NCBI GenBank assembly: GCA_023525715.1
Contig: CM042015.1
Location: 82,245,750 to 82,309,749 of the forward strand
Direction of reading: 5' to 3'
DNA length: 64,000 bases
Source of the DNA: Cichorium intybus
Lineage: Eukaryota > Streptophyta > Magnoliopsida > Asterales > Asteraceae
The translations under genes were made by a program, and so were the position numbers. The notes beneath the pieces were generated by a model that saw nothing but the letters and a program-made list of their open reading frames with translations, was not told the origin of the DNA and made no database searches. Within the stretch, counting starts at the first letter, position 1. Every line of letters begins with the position of its first letter. This document shows, piece after piece, positions 10,227-21,015 of this stretch.

Positions 10227-13200
10227 TTGAGGGATTTGTATGAACTGTATTGGGAATCCAAACTCAAACTTAGGACTGAGAGCTTTTCGTTAAAGAAATA
10301 ATGTTTTCTCTATAAAAGTTCTAAGTAGTTGGGTTGAATAACATGTGGAAGATTCCCTTGCATGTTCTTGTTTGATTGTTGCTTGGGGGTTTGAAACATG
10401 GTATGCACACTTGACTTATGATTTTTAATGGATAATGAGTTTCGAAAATAATGAGATGCGATGCGAACCGTCAACCGAGCTCAAGTAAGTTTTTGTGATT
10501 CCCAATTACCCATGCCAAGTTTGTGTTATGTGATGATATATGTATGCCAGAAAGTAGGCGTGGAATTTAGTCAGGAAATGCATGCTAGAAATGCTTGGAT
10601 TAGGATGCCTTCTGCCTGTTGTTTGTTATTGGTGCTGCTTTAGAATCTATGCTAACACTATTAGGTTTCTTAGTGAATGCTATTGGGTTATATACAATTA
10701 GGATAAGATAGCCTAAGAATTCTTGGTCTAGCCTTACTGGCTGTTCCTTGTTTGGTTGTGACTTTGGGGTAGGATCATTTATTTTAATGTCTATCTTATT
10801 CTCGATTGTGTACGACTGTGTGTCCGTGAGGCGACTCGATGGTGTTAGCAGAAGTTCTTTTAGGCACGGGTGGGGTGTGAGATCCTAGGTAGCCTAGGAT
10901 GAGTGTTAGGTACTTGGGTGCGAGACCGTATGAATACCAATGTCGCATAGATGAGTGGGTGGTGAATTAAAGTATTGGGGGACAAATTCTGGAACAAGTA
11001 CGAATAGGTGTGGAAGGTAGTACCGGGCCCGTACTACCGAAAGCACAGGATTCATACTTGAGTCAGGAAGAGTTACCCAAAATTCTAAGGAACCGGGTAG
11101 GGTAGAGAATCAGGTATGATTCACATTATGAATTAGTTGCGAAAGGAAAGTACACGTCTTCATTGTGGCGATGTTCGGTAATGAAGAGTGGATTGGGAGT
11201 AGTTTCGGGTGTAACCAATGGAGATGGATCGGGATGGATCATAGGTGCAGAAATTGATCGCCGTTGAGGTATCAACAAGGGTTATGATTGGCAGCAATGG
11301 GTTAGGCGATGCATCCGGGTTGCTAGCCGATGCATCTGGGTTTTGCATGTCAATGTTTCGAAGGTCTATGGATGTGAATCCCGATAGACCTTATTCCTGT
11401 TTAATGGACTAACGACATGGTATGAGGATTGGATTTGTTGCAAAGGTTCGATGCGCTGATCGATCGCGATCAACACTAGGTATTGGCACAGATTCCAAGT
11501 GGGGGAGAGTTGTTGTTCTAAGAGAAGGAACGAAGCTTAATGCACAAATAGCTCAACTACTGGAATATGGGAGTACTTGCATTACGAATTATCAAGCGTT
11601 GGACTTGGGTTATGATGATAGAGGGAGAAGGAATTGGCAGCTAATTAGAAATCGTGGCTTGGGAATTTGCAGGTAGGTTCCAGAGGATTTCCAGGTACTC
11701 CTTTAGGAGAATGGACGAGAATCCAGATTGATTTAAGTGCCGACGTTATGTCGACTTGTGTCACTCGAAGAGTAGGAAGGGCCCGTCCAGCTGCTGAAGC
11801 TGATGGACCTTGACTCCTGCTACCCAGCTGAAGTTAGAGTAATTGGAGACTACGTACAAGGTATGACAAAAAATACGAGTAGTGTATGACTTATGGGATA
11901 AAGACCCACAGAAGATGGCTCCTTGGACAGATAGCCACAAGTAGAGGGTTGAAGCGGAAAGGGAAGAAGGGTTCCCAGTGTGACATAATCGACCATTGAG
12001 GATGGAAGTCTCATGGCAATGAGGGAAACAGCGTGAGGATGGATACCCGTGATCTGACAAGGCAGGGAGCTCGCTGGCAGGGGCTAAGGCCTTGAAAAGG
12101 GAAAGTTGTAGTTTGGAGGAGGAAGATGGGAGTGTCATTGCGTGCTGGAGCTAGCAAGTGGTTATTGGTGCATCGAGTAGCTTTTCACCTTAAGGTAAAG
12201 GTGTTTGGAATAGCTTTGAGTAAAGGGAATTCTGCGAATTCAAGGAAGCGGTTGGAGGTTGTATGCATTGCGAAGAGGCAAGGATCTTGGCCATGCTAGG
12301 GATGCGTGGTCACCTCCATGGGAGTTTTGATTATTTCCATTAAGGCGTGGGGAACGCTGGACGATTGTATTTCATTTCAACTCAGGACCTTGAAAGCAGT
12401 GGGAGCGAGAGAGTCGAGTTTTAGTATAAAAAGGACAGAGCATGGAAGGTGAGACGCCGGGCTGAGGAGACAACACGACCTGTTGGGTCGACTACAAGAT
12501 TGCGCAAGCTATGGTGACTTGGAACACAAGGGTTCTGCTTGCATGGACTGATACTCAGAAGGATTGACGCAGAGGAATTATTCAGAGACTAGGAATCTAC
12601 TTCAGGCTTCAGCAAGAGTTATGTGTGTAGGACAAAAGTCTTCGAAGTAAGGGATGTGTCATATGGGACAACTCATCTCAGGAGCGCTAGTCAATAGTTT
12701 CAAGGAAGGAAAGGATCGCGAGCTGAGAAGCCTTCCAAGGCAGGAAAGGCTGGGGGGAAGTAAGGAAGGGGTCGGAGCGAGGTTTTAAGGAAACATTTTG
12801 GTGAGATTGTGTATCGATCGAGAAGGATCAGCGCGGAAGCAAGATATTAAGCAACGATAATATGAAGACATGACGAGGGTTATGCTAAGCGATGCTAGGA
12901 ACAAGGATAAGCGTTGGCCATGAGCATTGGGTCGTATTGGTGTAGTGATCGATTAAGGATTTTACGTCCTGGAGGATTGGTATCTCACGTGGGTACCGGG
13001 GTACTGTGCCTTGTTCGAGGTTGTGCCCCCTCGTGCCTCGGTGAGAGATAAGGCGTTGTCGGATGGAGTGTACTATGTTGAGGTGGTACTGTGCTGTGTT
13101 CTGGTGAATACTTCGTGCTGATTGGGAGTGTCGGGTGCTTTATTGTAGCAATACTGTGTCGTGTTCCCTCGAGTACGAGATACGGTTTTAGCAGGCTGAT

Positions 13201-14546
13201 TGGTCAGATTGGGTTGTGGGGCAGATGATTTCTGTGCAGGATGAGATAATGGTTATCTAGGTCCGAGGATTAGTACCCTTAAGATTGTTCAGTAGGATGG
13301 GAGATGATTATTGACCCCTCCATGATCGCATTTTCTGGAGTAGTTGAGGTGAAGACTTCCTTGGTTTTGCTGATGGCTGTTTAGCTGGTGAGAATGAAAA
13401 CCAAGGGCGGATCAGGGCGACATGAAGACTGGGCGGATTGGATTCAAGATAAGGATTTAGATGGGAAACCGTGGAAGGGAACGCCTTTAGGTGAGACAGT
13501 TCGGGTAAATGAAGGTTGTGGGGTAGGGTTAGCGGAGGATGGCTAACCCATTATGGTCGCCTTGGATGTTAGATATAGACGGAGCTTCTGTGCGGTGATG
13601 AACGAAGAAGTTTGTGTCAAGTTTTTCGTTGCCCGAGGGGCAACACGGATGTGTATGATATTGGAGAGGATTACTGGTGATCTGGCCGGTAAGGAAGTGG
13701 GGAATGGTTAAGAGGAGAGAGGTTTGATCGGTGGAAAGGTCAAGGCCAATCATCAAAAGATAGGTAGCTGATTTGGTCTCCGAGGATTTCTGAGGTAGAA
13801 TTTGGAGGTATACCTGTATGGGTTCATCGCGGAAGTACCAAGGAACCCCTCAGTGTATTGATAAAATCAAGGATGTCGTAGACCGATGGAGCAGGAGTGC
13901 TCGCTTTGAGTCTGTTATAGTATGCTGGGCTACGAAGGGTGGATGATGTTAAGGCTCGGGAGAAGGTACCCCGATATGGTGCTCTGGATGGTGATATCAG
14001 GTAAGGAGGTGCAGCTCACTTAGGAGTTTAGGAGAAGGTCCGTAAAGTTGCGACATCCAACTTTGTTTCAGTATTGTGCATCATCCTTAGTAGATGGCTG
14101 TATGGAGAGATCAATGTAGGAGTTCCTTCGGGATTACGTTCTTAGTTTGATAGGAGTTGTAGTTTCCTATGTAACGTTGGTAGAGTCCTTTATGATAATG
14201 GTTAGCACACGAGAAATGGTACTCTTGTGCAAGAAGTCGTACGGGAGTGGTGTCAGGACTTCTATGTGTTCAGGAAGAGATTGTAGACCGATTTGAGCTG
14301 GAAGAAGAATCATGATATTATGCAGTGATAGGACCTGAGTTTATCGGTCAGAGTTTTGTCATTAAGGTACCGATGTACTGGAAAGTGGGACCTCGGGTAT
14401 ACTGGATCGTTGTTAGGATAGTAGATAGAATCTATGGCTCAGTCAGGCTTGTAGTAACTTAAAGATTTCTTTGTTGAGGCTGTGCAATGCGGCGCATTCT
14501 GTAGCGTGCAATTGGGAGAGAAATTGCGAGACGATGGTTCGATCTT
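10227..14546 (+). other. Interior of element A without recognisable gag or RT
   Basis: 4.3 kb of G-rich sequence between the primer site and the surviving pol tail. No ORF exceeds about 130 codons on either strand. I see no zinc knuckle, no reverse transcriptase F-x-DD box, no RNase H and no integrase core. Either the coding region has decayed beyond recognition or it was replaced by unrelated sequence, as in large non-autonomous derivatives. Confidence 0.6.
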
Positions 14547-14972
14547 GAGTTCCAGGTGGGAAGTTTTGTTCTTCTTAAGGTGTCGCCTTGGAAGGGGGTT
14601 AATCGTTTCAGGAATCAAGGAAAGCCTGGCTCTAGGTACATTGGACCATATCGAATCCTCACACAAGTAGGTAAGGTAGCCTACCGATTGAAGCTGCCCG
14701 AGCAGCTTAGCCAGATTCACGACACGTTCCACGTTTCCCGACTCAGGAAATGTATTACCGATGAAACTTCAATTGTGCCCTTGGAGGGTATCCAAATTGA
14801 CGAACGCTTGAACTATGTGGAGCGACCGGTTGCTATCAAAGAAAGGAAAATAAAGACTTTACGAAATAAGATGATAGGGGTGGTTTAGGTGCTGTGGCAG
14901 CATTGTAAGGGGTCTGAATGGACTTGGGAATCCGAGGAAGAAATGCGAAGGCATTACCCCGAGTTGTTTACA
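14547..14972 (+). pseudogene. C-terminal pol remnant (integrase tail and chromodomain) of element A
   Basis: One frame reads from an EFQVG segment through LLKVSPWKG, the GPYRI and FHVSRLRK blocks typical of the gypsy integrase C-terminus, then a chromodomain-like tail with a WTWESEEEM core ending before the purine tract. An in-frame TAG at 14886-14888 interrupts it just before the chromodomain. The chromodomain marks the element as a chromovirus (Tekay-like). The rest of integrase and all upstream pol is missing. The same blocks occur in element C at 29430-29847. Confidence 0.8.
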
Positions 14973-14998
14973 GGCACAGATTTTGGGGACGAAATCCA

Positions 14999-15017
14999 TT
15001 CAAGTGGGGGAGAATTG
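14999..15017 (+). other. Polypurine tract and junction of element A
   Basis: Purine-rich 'tcaagtgggggagaa' directly before the original 3' LTR start. The AATTG at 15013-15017 is the left copy of the duplication made by solo LTR B. Its last two bases are the TG of element A's own 3' LTR. Confidence 0.8.
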
Positions 15018-15282
15018 TGTAACACCCGACTTTTAAAACAAAAACACCCCTGAAAAAAAATTTCTTTTAAAACATAGGTTTCAATACATAAAACCATAAC
15101 AAAAGGGGTATTAGTTATAATAAACGGGTACAAGTGTATCAAGGAGTGTATAAATATCATACCCTCCTTTGAAGCCGGGCTGTTACTGACAGCATCTACA
15201 AATCCCACTTCTTTAGTCACGAACTCTATCTTTTCCCTTAACAGGGTTAAGCTAACCTGCAGGGACATTTAACAAATAACGT

Positions 15283-15296
15283 GAGCTATAAAGCTC
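15283..15296 (-). other. Stem-loop GAGCT-TTAT-AGCTC (LTR B)
   Basis: Perfect 5-bp stem with a 4-base loop, at the same place relative to 'actcatt...' and the downstream 'tgtccctgcagg' box as in element C's LTR. Confidence 0.8.
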
Positions 15297-15379
15297 AATG
15301 AGTAATCATACAAATAATCTCACAAAATAAGAGAATAATAACATTCAAATTCTCATAACAGTTTTTGTCCCATATTTCA

Positions 15380-15660
15380 TAGTCATAATTGACCGCACCG
15401 TTTATTATGGCTATATAAGCCGCACCAAAACATTTTCAACATTCAAGTCATAGCCCTAAGGCCGCACCAACAGTTTCATCATTCATTTCATAGCCCAAAG
15501 GCCGCACCAGCTGGGTTCAATAACCCGATATCATGGTCATAAGACCACACCATTTGGATTCAAAGTCCAATATCATAGCCATAAGGCCGCACCATTTGGA
15601 TTTAATCATCCAATATCATAGCCATAAGGCCGCACCATTTGGATTCAATCATCCAATATT
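15380..15660 (-). other. Hairpin array of solo LTR B
   Basis: Seven repeats ending in 'gcacc' (plus strand) each contain a short stem: GTC/GAC, GGCT/AGCC, GCC/GGC (four times) and GGTC/GACC, with mostly 'ataa'-type loops. Between the later units lie further stems, GGGTT/AACCC then TTGGA(T)/(A)TCCAA. Stem sequences vary but stay complementary. Confidence 0.7.
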
Positions 15661-17408
15661 AAATATGTTATTTGGGTCATTAAATCAAATAAAACCTGCT
15701 ATTTAAACATCAAATCAAATTAAATCTGTTAGCCACAAGAGTTATATCAAACATATCAGATCATATCTCATAGCCACGGAGGTCGTAAAATCCTATAAGT
15801 ATCATCACAAAATGCTCATGATTTTGTCCCGCTTTTGTCTAGACTCACGGCTCCGTTCTTGTCATTTCAATGACTCACGGCTTATCCGGTATTGTCTTTT
15901 TATTGACTCACAGCTCCGTTCTTGTCTTTCTCAGACTCACGGCTTATCTGGTATTGTCTTTTCAATATCTCTTTAAACTGTCATTTTCGTCCCCCAAAGC
16001 TGTTTCAATCTGTAACAGTTCAATCAACACATATCATATATGATATAAGTGAGATTACTCACCTGGATACTTGCTGCAATTAGCTTCGGTTGTTTCTTTC
16101 CTTTTTGTGTATGCCACAACAATTTGTCCCGTACCTATATATTCATTTATATACCAAATGATAATAGGTTAACAACCATTTCAATTGACTCTAATGCATA
16201 AGAGACTATATAGCACATTTCAGATCATATTTAGATGATAAATCTTCATTTACCATCTTTCTTAAAATTATACATTTTCCCAAAATACGCGTATTTTGCT
16301 ACAGTACTTTCGGGAGGTCGTATACGTATTCTGACAATTTTCCATGAAGTTTCATGCCATATTAGACCTATGTTCAAAATCTCAGGTCAAACGGACAAGC
16401 CTAACATCAAAATCATACTTGGGAATTGCTCAAAATATTAACAGAAGGTTTTATGGTTTCTGCCTCGACCATGCGTCGCGACCCTCACCTTGGTCGCATC
16501 GCGACTGCTGCTGGTACAGACCAGTTTCGCGATTTTTGTGCTACAAATTCTCATTTTTCTCATATTAAGCCCTTAATACACGACTTAATCAATAGGGTTT
16601 GTTCCAAGACCAAAACCACTCATTTATTTCAAGTTTTAAACAATGGAATTGGTGATTCCAATCCATTTCCAATAATTCCCGTTTTTCACATTTTTGGTCC
16701 AAAACCGAAATTATTCAAAATTAATCACTTCTACTGATTATTCTCATCTCTAGAAACATTTGGAACTCATTAAAACCCATTAGAATCCACTGAATCATAT
16801 AAACTTGTATTCTAGGGTTCTTGAGCAAAGTTCCAAATTTTTACTAATAGCAACATACTTTCTACTTGGTATGTGTTCTTACCACATACACATGTTTGCT
16901 ACTTATAATCATTCAAAACCACTTGGATTATAACTGGAATTCAGTTTCCAGTTCATCCCAAGATAACCAATAAAAAATACACACAAAACTTAGGTTAGAA
17001 CTTGATTACTAACCTTGATTAACTTAACAATTCTTCAATCTTCAAATACTTGGCCAAATTTCTACTTCACTTCTGAAGAACTTGCAGAAATCGCATCATC
17101 AAAATCCTTCCCGTAGCTTCTCCAATGATCAGCCACAATTATGGAGATAATTCTCCTTTTATATTTTCCAGTTTTTCAAATTTAGTCCCTAAGTTCCATT
17201 TCTTGAACTTATGGCACTTTTCTCACATTTTATTACAATAAAACTTTCATTCCTTATACTTTTACCACAAGCAAACAATATTTTTACATAATTGGTCCTT
17301 TACATGGTCAAATGACCAAATTACCCTTTTATGGTAAAATGACCAATTTACCCCTTTTTGCTAGAATTAACTTTCGAATACTTTTCACAAGTATTTGGTG
17401 TTACAAAT

Positions 17409-18840
17409 TGTAAGACCCATTCCGCCGAGTCGCATCGCGGCTTAGGAAGATTCTAGATTCGCATATGAGTTGTATGCGCGGCGTGGCCCGGAAGAATCCG
17501 CGGCGCGGTGCGCCGTAGTCATGAAAAACCCTAATTCGGATTTAAACGCCTATATAAAGGGTCCCAGCCCTAGGGTTCGTGTTTTTGGAAGTTTTCGGGA
17601 GTAGAGCCGACTGGTTCCAGCAGAGGCTCTTCGGTTCTAAGGCTTTGAAGGTTTGAAGGAAGAGATACAACATGGGGAAAGGCTTGTAGCCGATCGGGTG
17701 CATTCCTCTGTTTCCCAGAAACAAGGTAAGAGGATCTACCTTCTGATATTTCATTCTATCCCGTCTTTATGGTGTTAACCCTTGATTAGTAGTCTTAGAT
17801 GACTTGTAACACTTAGGGTTTGGACCAAGCACATGCATGGACTTGCATGTCCATAAGGAAGTGATCTTAGGGTAGTTTCTGATCCCAGGAAGGGTATGGA
17901 GTGAAACCCTAGTCGATGACTGAACTGATTTAGGGCTTATAAGACCTTGGATTAATACGAGTCCGCGGTGCGGAAAGGCTATGTCAGCGACGCGGGTTCG
18001 GTTAAGCCCCGTAACTATGTGGAGATAGCCGCGACGCGGAGGGTGAGAAGCCACGCCGCGGCAAGCGGCTGTTTGACCCAAAAGCTTAGTTTTGACCAGT
18101 GTTGGTTACCTAACGTGGGGTCTGACCTTTAGGCAAGTCTATAGAAGTTTAGTCAGTGCTTGACATGTTGTATATGTGGGATATAGGTGTGTGGACGAGC
18201 TAGTGGAGATATTAAAATATATCTGTGCGGTTTCGAATCAGGTGAGTATCATCACCTTACTATATGATGTTGCATGTTAGGCATCTTGAATGTTATTTAC
18301 AGTTATATGATTTGCTCTATATATGTGGTTATTTGTTGTTGGGCTCAGTACTGATGTGTGTCCCCTCGTAGCTGTTGTATGACGAGTTGAACTATTGCCT
18401 TGTCTCATAGCTATTGTATGATGGGCTGGGCTATAACCGGGAACCTATAGCTGTTGTATGATGGGTAGAACCTTCCCGTGTCCATAGCTGTTGTATGATG
18501 GACGCCCGTAGCTGTTGTATGGCGGGTAGGGTCGGGTCGTTCTCGAGGACGGGTTGTTTAATGTGTGGGCATGTATGGTAATTTGTGGACTCACTAAGCT
18601 TTAAGCTTACCCGTTGATTTTATAACATTTCAGGTATTTCAAATGACAAAGGGAAGGGCAAGGCGTGACGGCGGCACATCGCATACAAGAGATTTATTTT
18701 AATGAATTATGTTATGATTTTCAAATGTTTCTGCTGTTGGTTTAATAAATATGTCGAACAGATTTACTTTTTGGAATAAATGTTTTATTGGAACCTTGAT
18801 AATAAATGAATTTTAGAAATTTTGAAATTGGGGCGTTACA
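17409..18840 (+). repeat. 3' LTR of element A
   Basis: 1432 bp, about 98% identical to the 5' LTR apart from an 18-bp deletion near its start. It includes the hairpin array (18365-18526) and the palindrome (18595-18609), and ends GGGCGTTACA directly before the AGTTC duplication. Confidence 0.92.
18365..18526 (+). other. Array of five hairpins with a near-constant loop (LTR A, 3' copy)
   Basis: Same five units as the 5' LTR. Unit 1 has become CTCGT/ACGAG, a fully paired five-base stem. Units 2 and 3 have changed C to T in the left arm (CTCAT and CCTAT against ATGGG), which keeps pairing through G-U. Units 4 and 5 keep their stems, although the unit 4 loop carries one base change within the R position. 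The loop stays AGCTRTTGTATG. Confidence 0.85.
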
Positions 18841-19442
18841 AGTTCACCTTACTTATAATAAATTAACAAGTTAGTCCCTTTTAAATCTTTTTTTATCATT
18901 TTGAACCTTGATTGCACTTTGTGTGTAACTTAATAGGCACATGCATCGTTAGCAATGCTACTTACTTGTTGTTCCATTGTGTATATCTCCAACATCAATT
19001 TCCACTAAATTGTTAGCAGATTTAGATTTCATTAGCAATGCTACTAACTTGTTGTGCCAGAGGTCTCCAAACTAGAGGTCTCAAAATTGCAAATCCTCTC
19101 AATAAGTTAACATAAAAAGCCTAATATATTTTTAGCAGATTTAGACTTCATTAGTATCTTTGCGTCAAAAGTGTTGTTCAAGTTATTTAGCAACAAAATC
19201 AACGTCTATATCTAACCCAAAGTTAATTTTATTTTTGCTCTTATATTTTCTTAAGAAGCTTCATATATTAAAGGGGAATTCTCTTTCCCACTTTGACTAT
19301 TTTTATTTTATTTTATTGTCTTTTTGATAAAAGTAGGGGAGAATTTTTAACACCCCTCCTTTTGACTTTCTTTTAAAGGATTTGACATGGTTTTGAAAAA
19401 GAATTTTTAGTAAAGAAGAGTTGCAGAAATTAGGTCCCAAAA
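18841..19442. other. Intergenic or decayed repeat
   Basis: AT-rich. A 'taggggagaattttt|aacacccctcc' segment near 19335-19360 looks like a polypurine tract followed by a degraded LTR start, which suggests an old gypsy remnant. No gene. Confidence 0.35.
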
Positions 19443-19800
19443 TGTAACGCCCTTATTTCTTGGAAGACAGAAATTCTAAAAAATTTAAACATTTTATTTC
19501 ATTTTCAGAGTAAGCTAAGTTGGAAGCGAAATACATCTGGCTAAACTAGCCTACAAACACCGGCGTTACTTAATTTCCTCAAAAACCATCCTCCAAAAGC
19601 ACTCTCCTTTCAGAAATCCTACATCTGGCCTAGGGTATCTTATCCTTACCCTTGCTAGTCCCCATAACAGCTCATGAACCTGGATACACATCGATTTATA
19701 AAAAGGGTCAGGCTTTACGCCTGGTGAGCTCATGAGTTTATGAAATATAAAAATATTCAAAAATCCTTGATCAAATGTAAATTTTGGTAATATCCAAATA
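19443..19800 (-). repeat. LTR fragment F (minus-strand 3' end)
   Basis: On the minus strand it ends in GGGCGTTACA, as LTR A does. It holds the stem CAGGC-GTAAA-GCCTG (19709-19723) in the position of the shared LTR stem-loop. The other end could not be found; it may extend farther and be interrupted by element C. No target duplication was seen. Confidence 0.5.
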
Positions 19801-20539
19801 TATGGTGTTTCTTATAGTTTAAGAAAACTCATTTCTGTATCAATAGTTTCCATGTTCCTGTTATATTGTCAATAGTCACAAACTTGTTTCCGTTGAATCT
19901 GTAACCCTCTGCGGCTTCCGTTAGAACATCCATAACCCTTGGCAGGTTTTCCGGTATGAATGAAAAAGCACAAAGCAATTCCATTGACCGTTGGGCTGAT
20001 TTCAGCATCCCCCGAATCAGTGGGAGTGCGGTCCTGTATTCGGTGGTACCTCCGGACTCTATGCCTATCACCCGAGTCATAGCTCGCAACTACAACTCTG
20101 ATGTCATTCGTGACATCAAATGGGAGCTACCCATGTAAATATCTCGAGTCGACCAAATCTTTCAGTAGAATAACCATGTGTTGCCGAGAATATCTCCTTG
20201 TAACATTTAAGTCATAATTTCATTCATTTTAATCAATAATAGCATACAATGGAATAAGCGTTTGTTATAAATAAAATGTTTTATAAAATAATTTGTTTTA
20301 AACTTTCCAAGTATGCATATTATAGAATAAAAATCCAACATTAGTAATTTGTTGCAAATAGTATTCTTTAAATCATAATATGTCAAAAATGTCATTGATA
20401 CCAAACAATTTAAAGATGTATAACCATAAAAAAAATTGTATAATTTTGACGTGCATCCAGTTTTAGGAAAATTCAACATGACTCACATGGAACAACGAGC
20501 ATATGTCTCATTTCCTGAATAGCCCCTATGATGACTGTT

Positions 20540-21015
20540 TGATCTAAACGGTTAAAATAACGTCTAATGTTACTTAACAAATAACCATAAGTTATAATAT
20601 AATTAACAATATCCCGTTTGTATATTAACGTGTTATTAGCTGTTTTGTATATAGAAATGACTATTAACCAAAAAAGCATATGTTGTAACGTATTATTAAT
20701 TATTTTAGATATTCCGCGGTTCTAACATAAATATTGTTACCAACCAAAAAAAACATAAACTATAATATAACTAATAATATTTTCGTTATACAATAACATA
20801 TTATTAGTTATTTCATATATCACGTAGGTCTAATATGAAAATAATTAACAACCAGATACACGCAGTTATAATGTAACCAATAATATTTAATTATATAATA
20901 ACGTATTACGAATTATTTTCTATACCTTATGGGTATAATTTTAAAATAACTACTGATCGGATAAACGTAAGTTATCATATAACCAATAATATTTTGATTA
21001 TAACGTATTTGAAAA
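20540..21015. repeat. Decayed tandem repeat, about 115-bp unit
   Basis: Four degenerate copies of a block containing 'agttataatataac.aataatat' (near 20588, 20755, 20871 and 20966), each followed by 'taacgtattattaattatttt'-like sequence. Unit length varies from about 95 to 165 bp. Confidence 0.5.

Larger units (their letters stand above)
15018..17405 (-). mobile_element. Solo LTR B (Ty3/gypsy, Tekay-like)
   Basis: A 2388-bp LTR in reverse orientation. On the plus strand it begins TGTAACACCCGAC and ends GGTGTTACA, flanked by a perfect AATTG duplication (15013-15017, 17406-17410). There is no interior region and no second LTR, so this is the product of LTR-LTR recombination or a lone LTR. Its minus-strand 3' part (CTGCAGG box, 'aacagcccggctt', 'gtcgggtgttaca' end) is clearly related to the LTR of element C. 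It carries its own hairpin array and a GC-rich patch ('cgtcgcgaccctcacc') near 16470-16510. Confidence 0.92.
8757..18840 (+). mobile_element. Ty3/gypsy LTR retrotransposon A (degenerate interior, nested solo LTR)
   Basis: Paired LTRs (8757-10205 and 17409-18840) start TGTAAGACCC and end GGGCGTTACA, and are flanked by a perfect 5-bp duplication AGTTC (8752-8756 and 18841-18845). A methionine-initiator-tRNA-type primer site follows the 5' LTR and a purine tract precedes the 3' LTR. The C-terminal end of a chromovirus polyprotein survives at 14547-14972. By eye the LTRs differ by about 30 substitutions over 1.43 kb, mostly transitions, plus an 18-bp and a few 1-2-bp indels. A later insertion (solo LTR B) split the element exactly at its 3' LTR junction. 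The rest of the interior shows no recognisable gag, reverse transcriptase or integrase core, so it is non-autonomous or heavily decayed. Confidence 0.9.

Noticed and set aside
15380..15660. CRISPR-like array
   Set aside because: Plant LTR sub-repeats with variable unit length, no uniform spacers and no cas genes.
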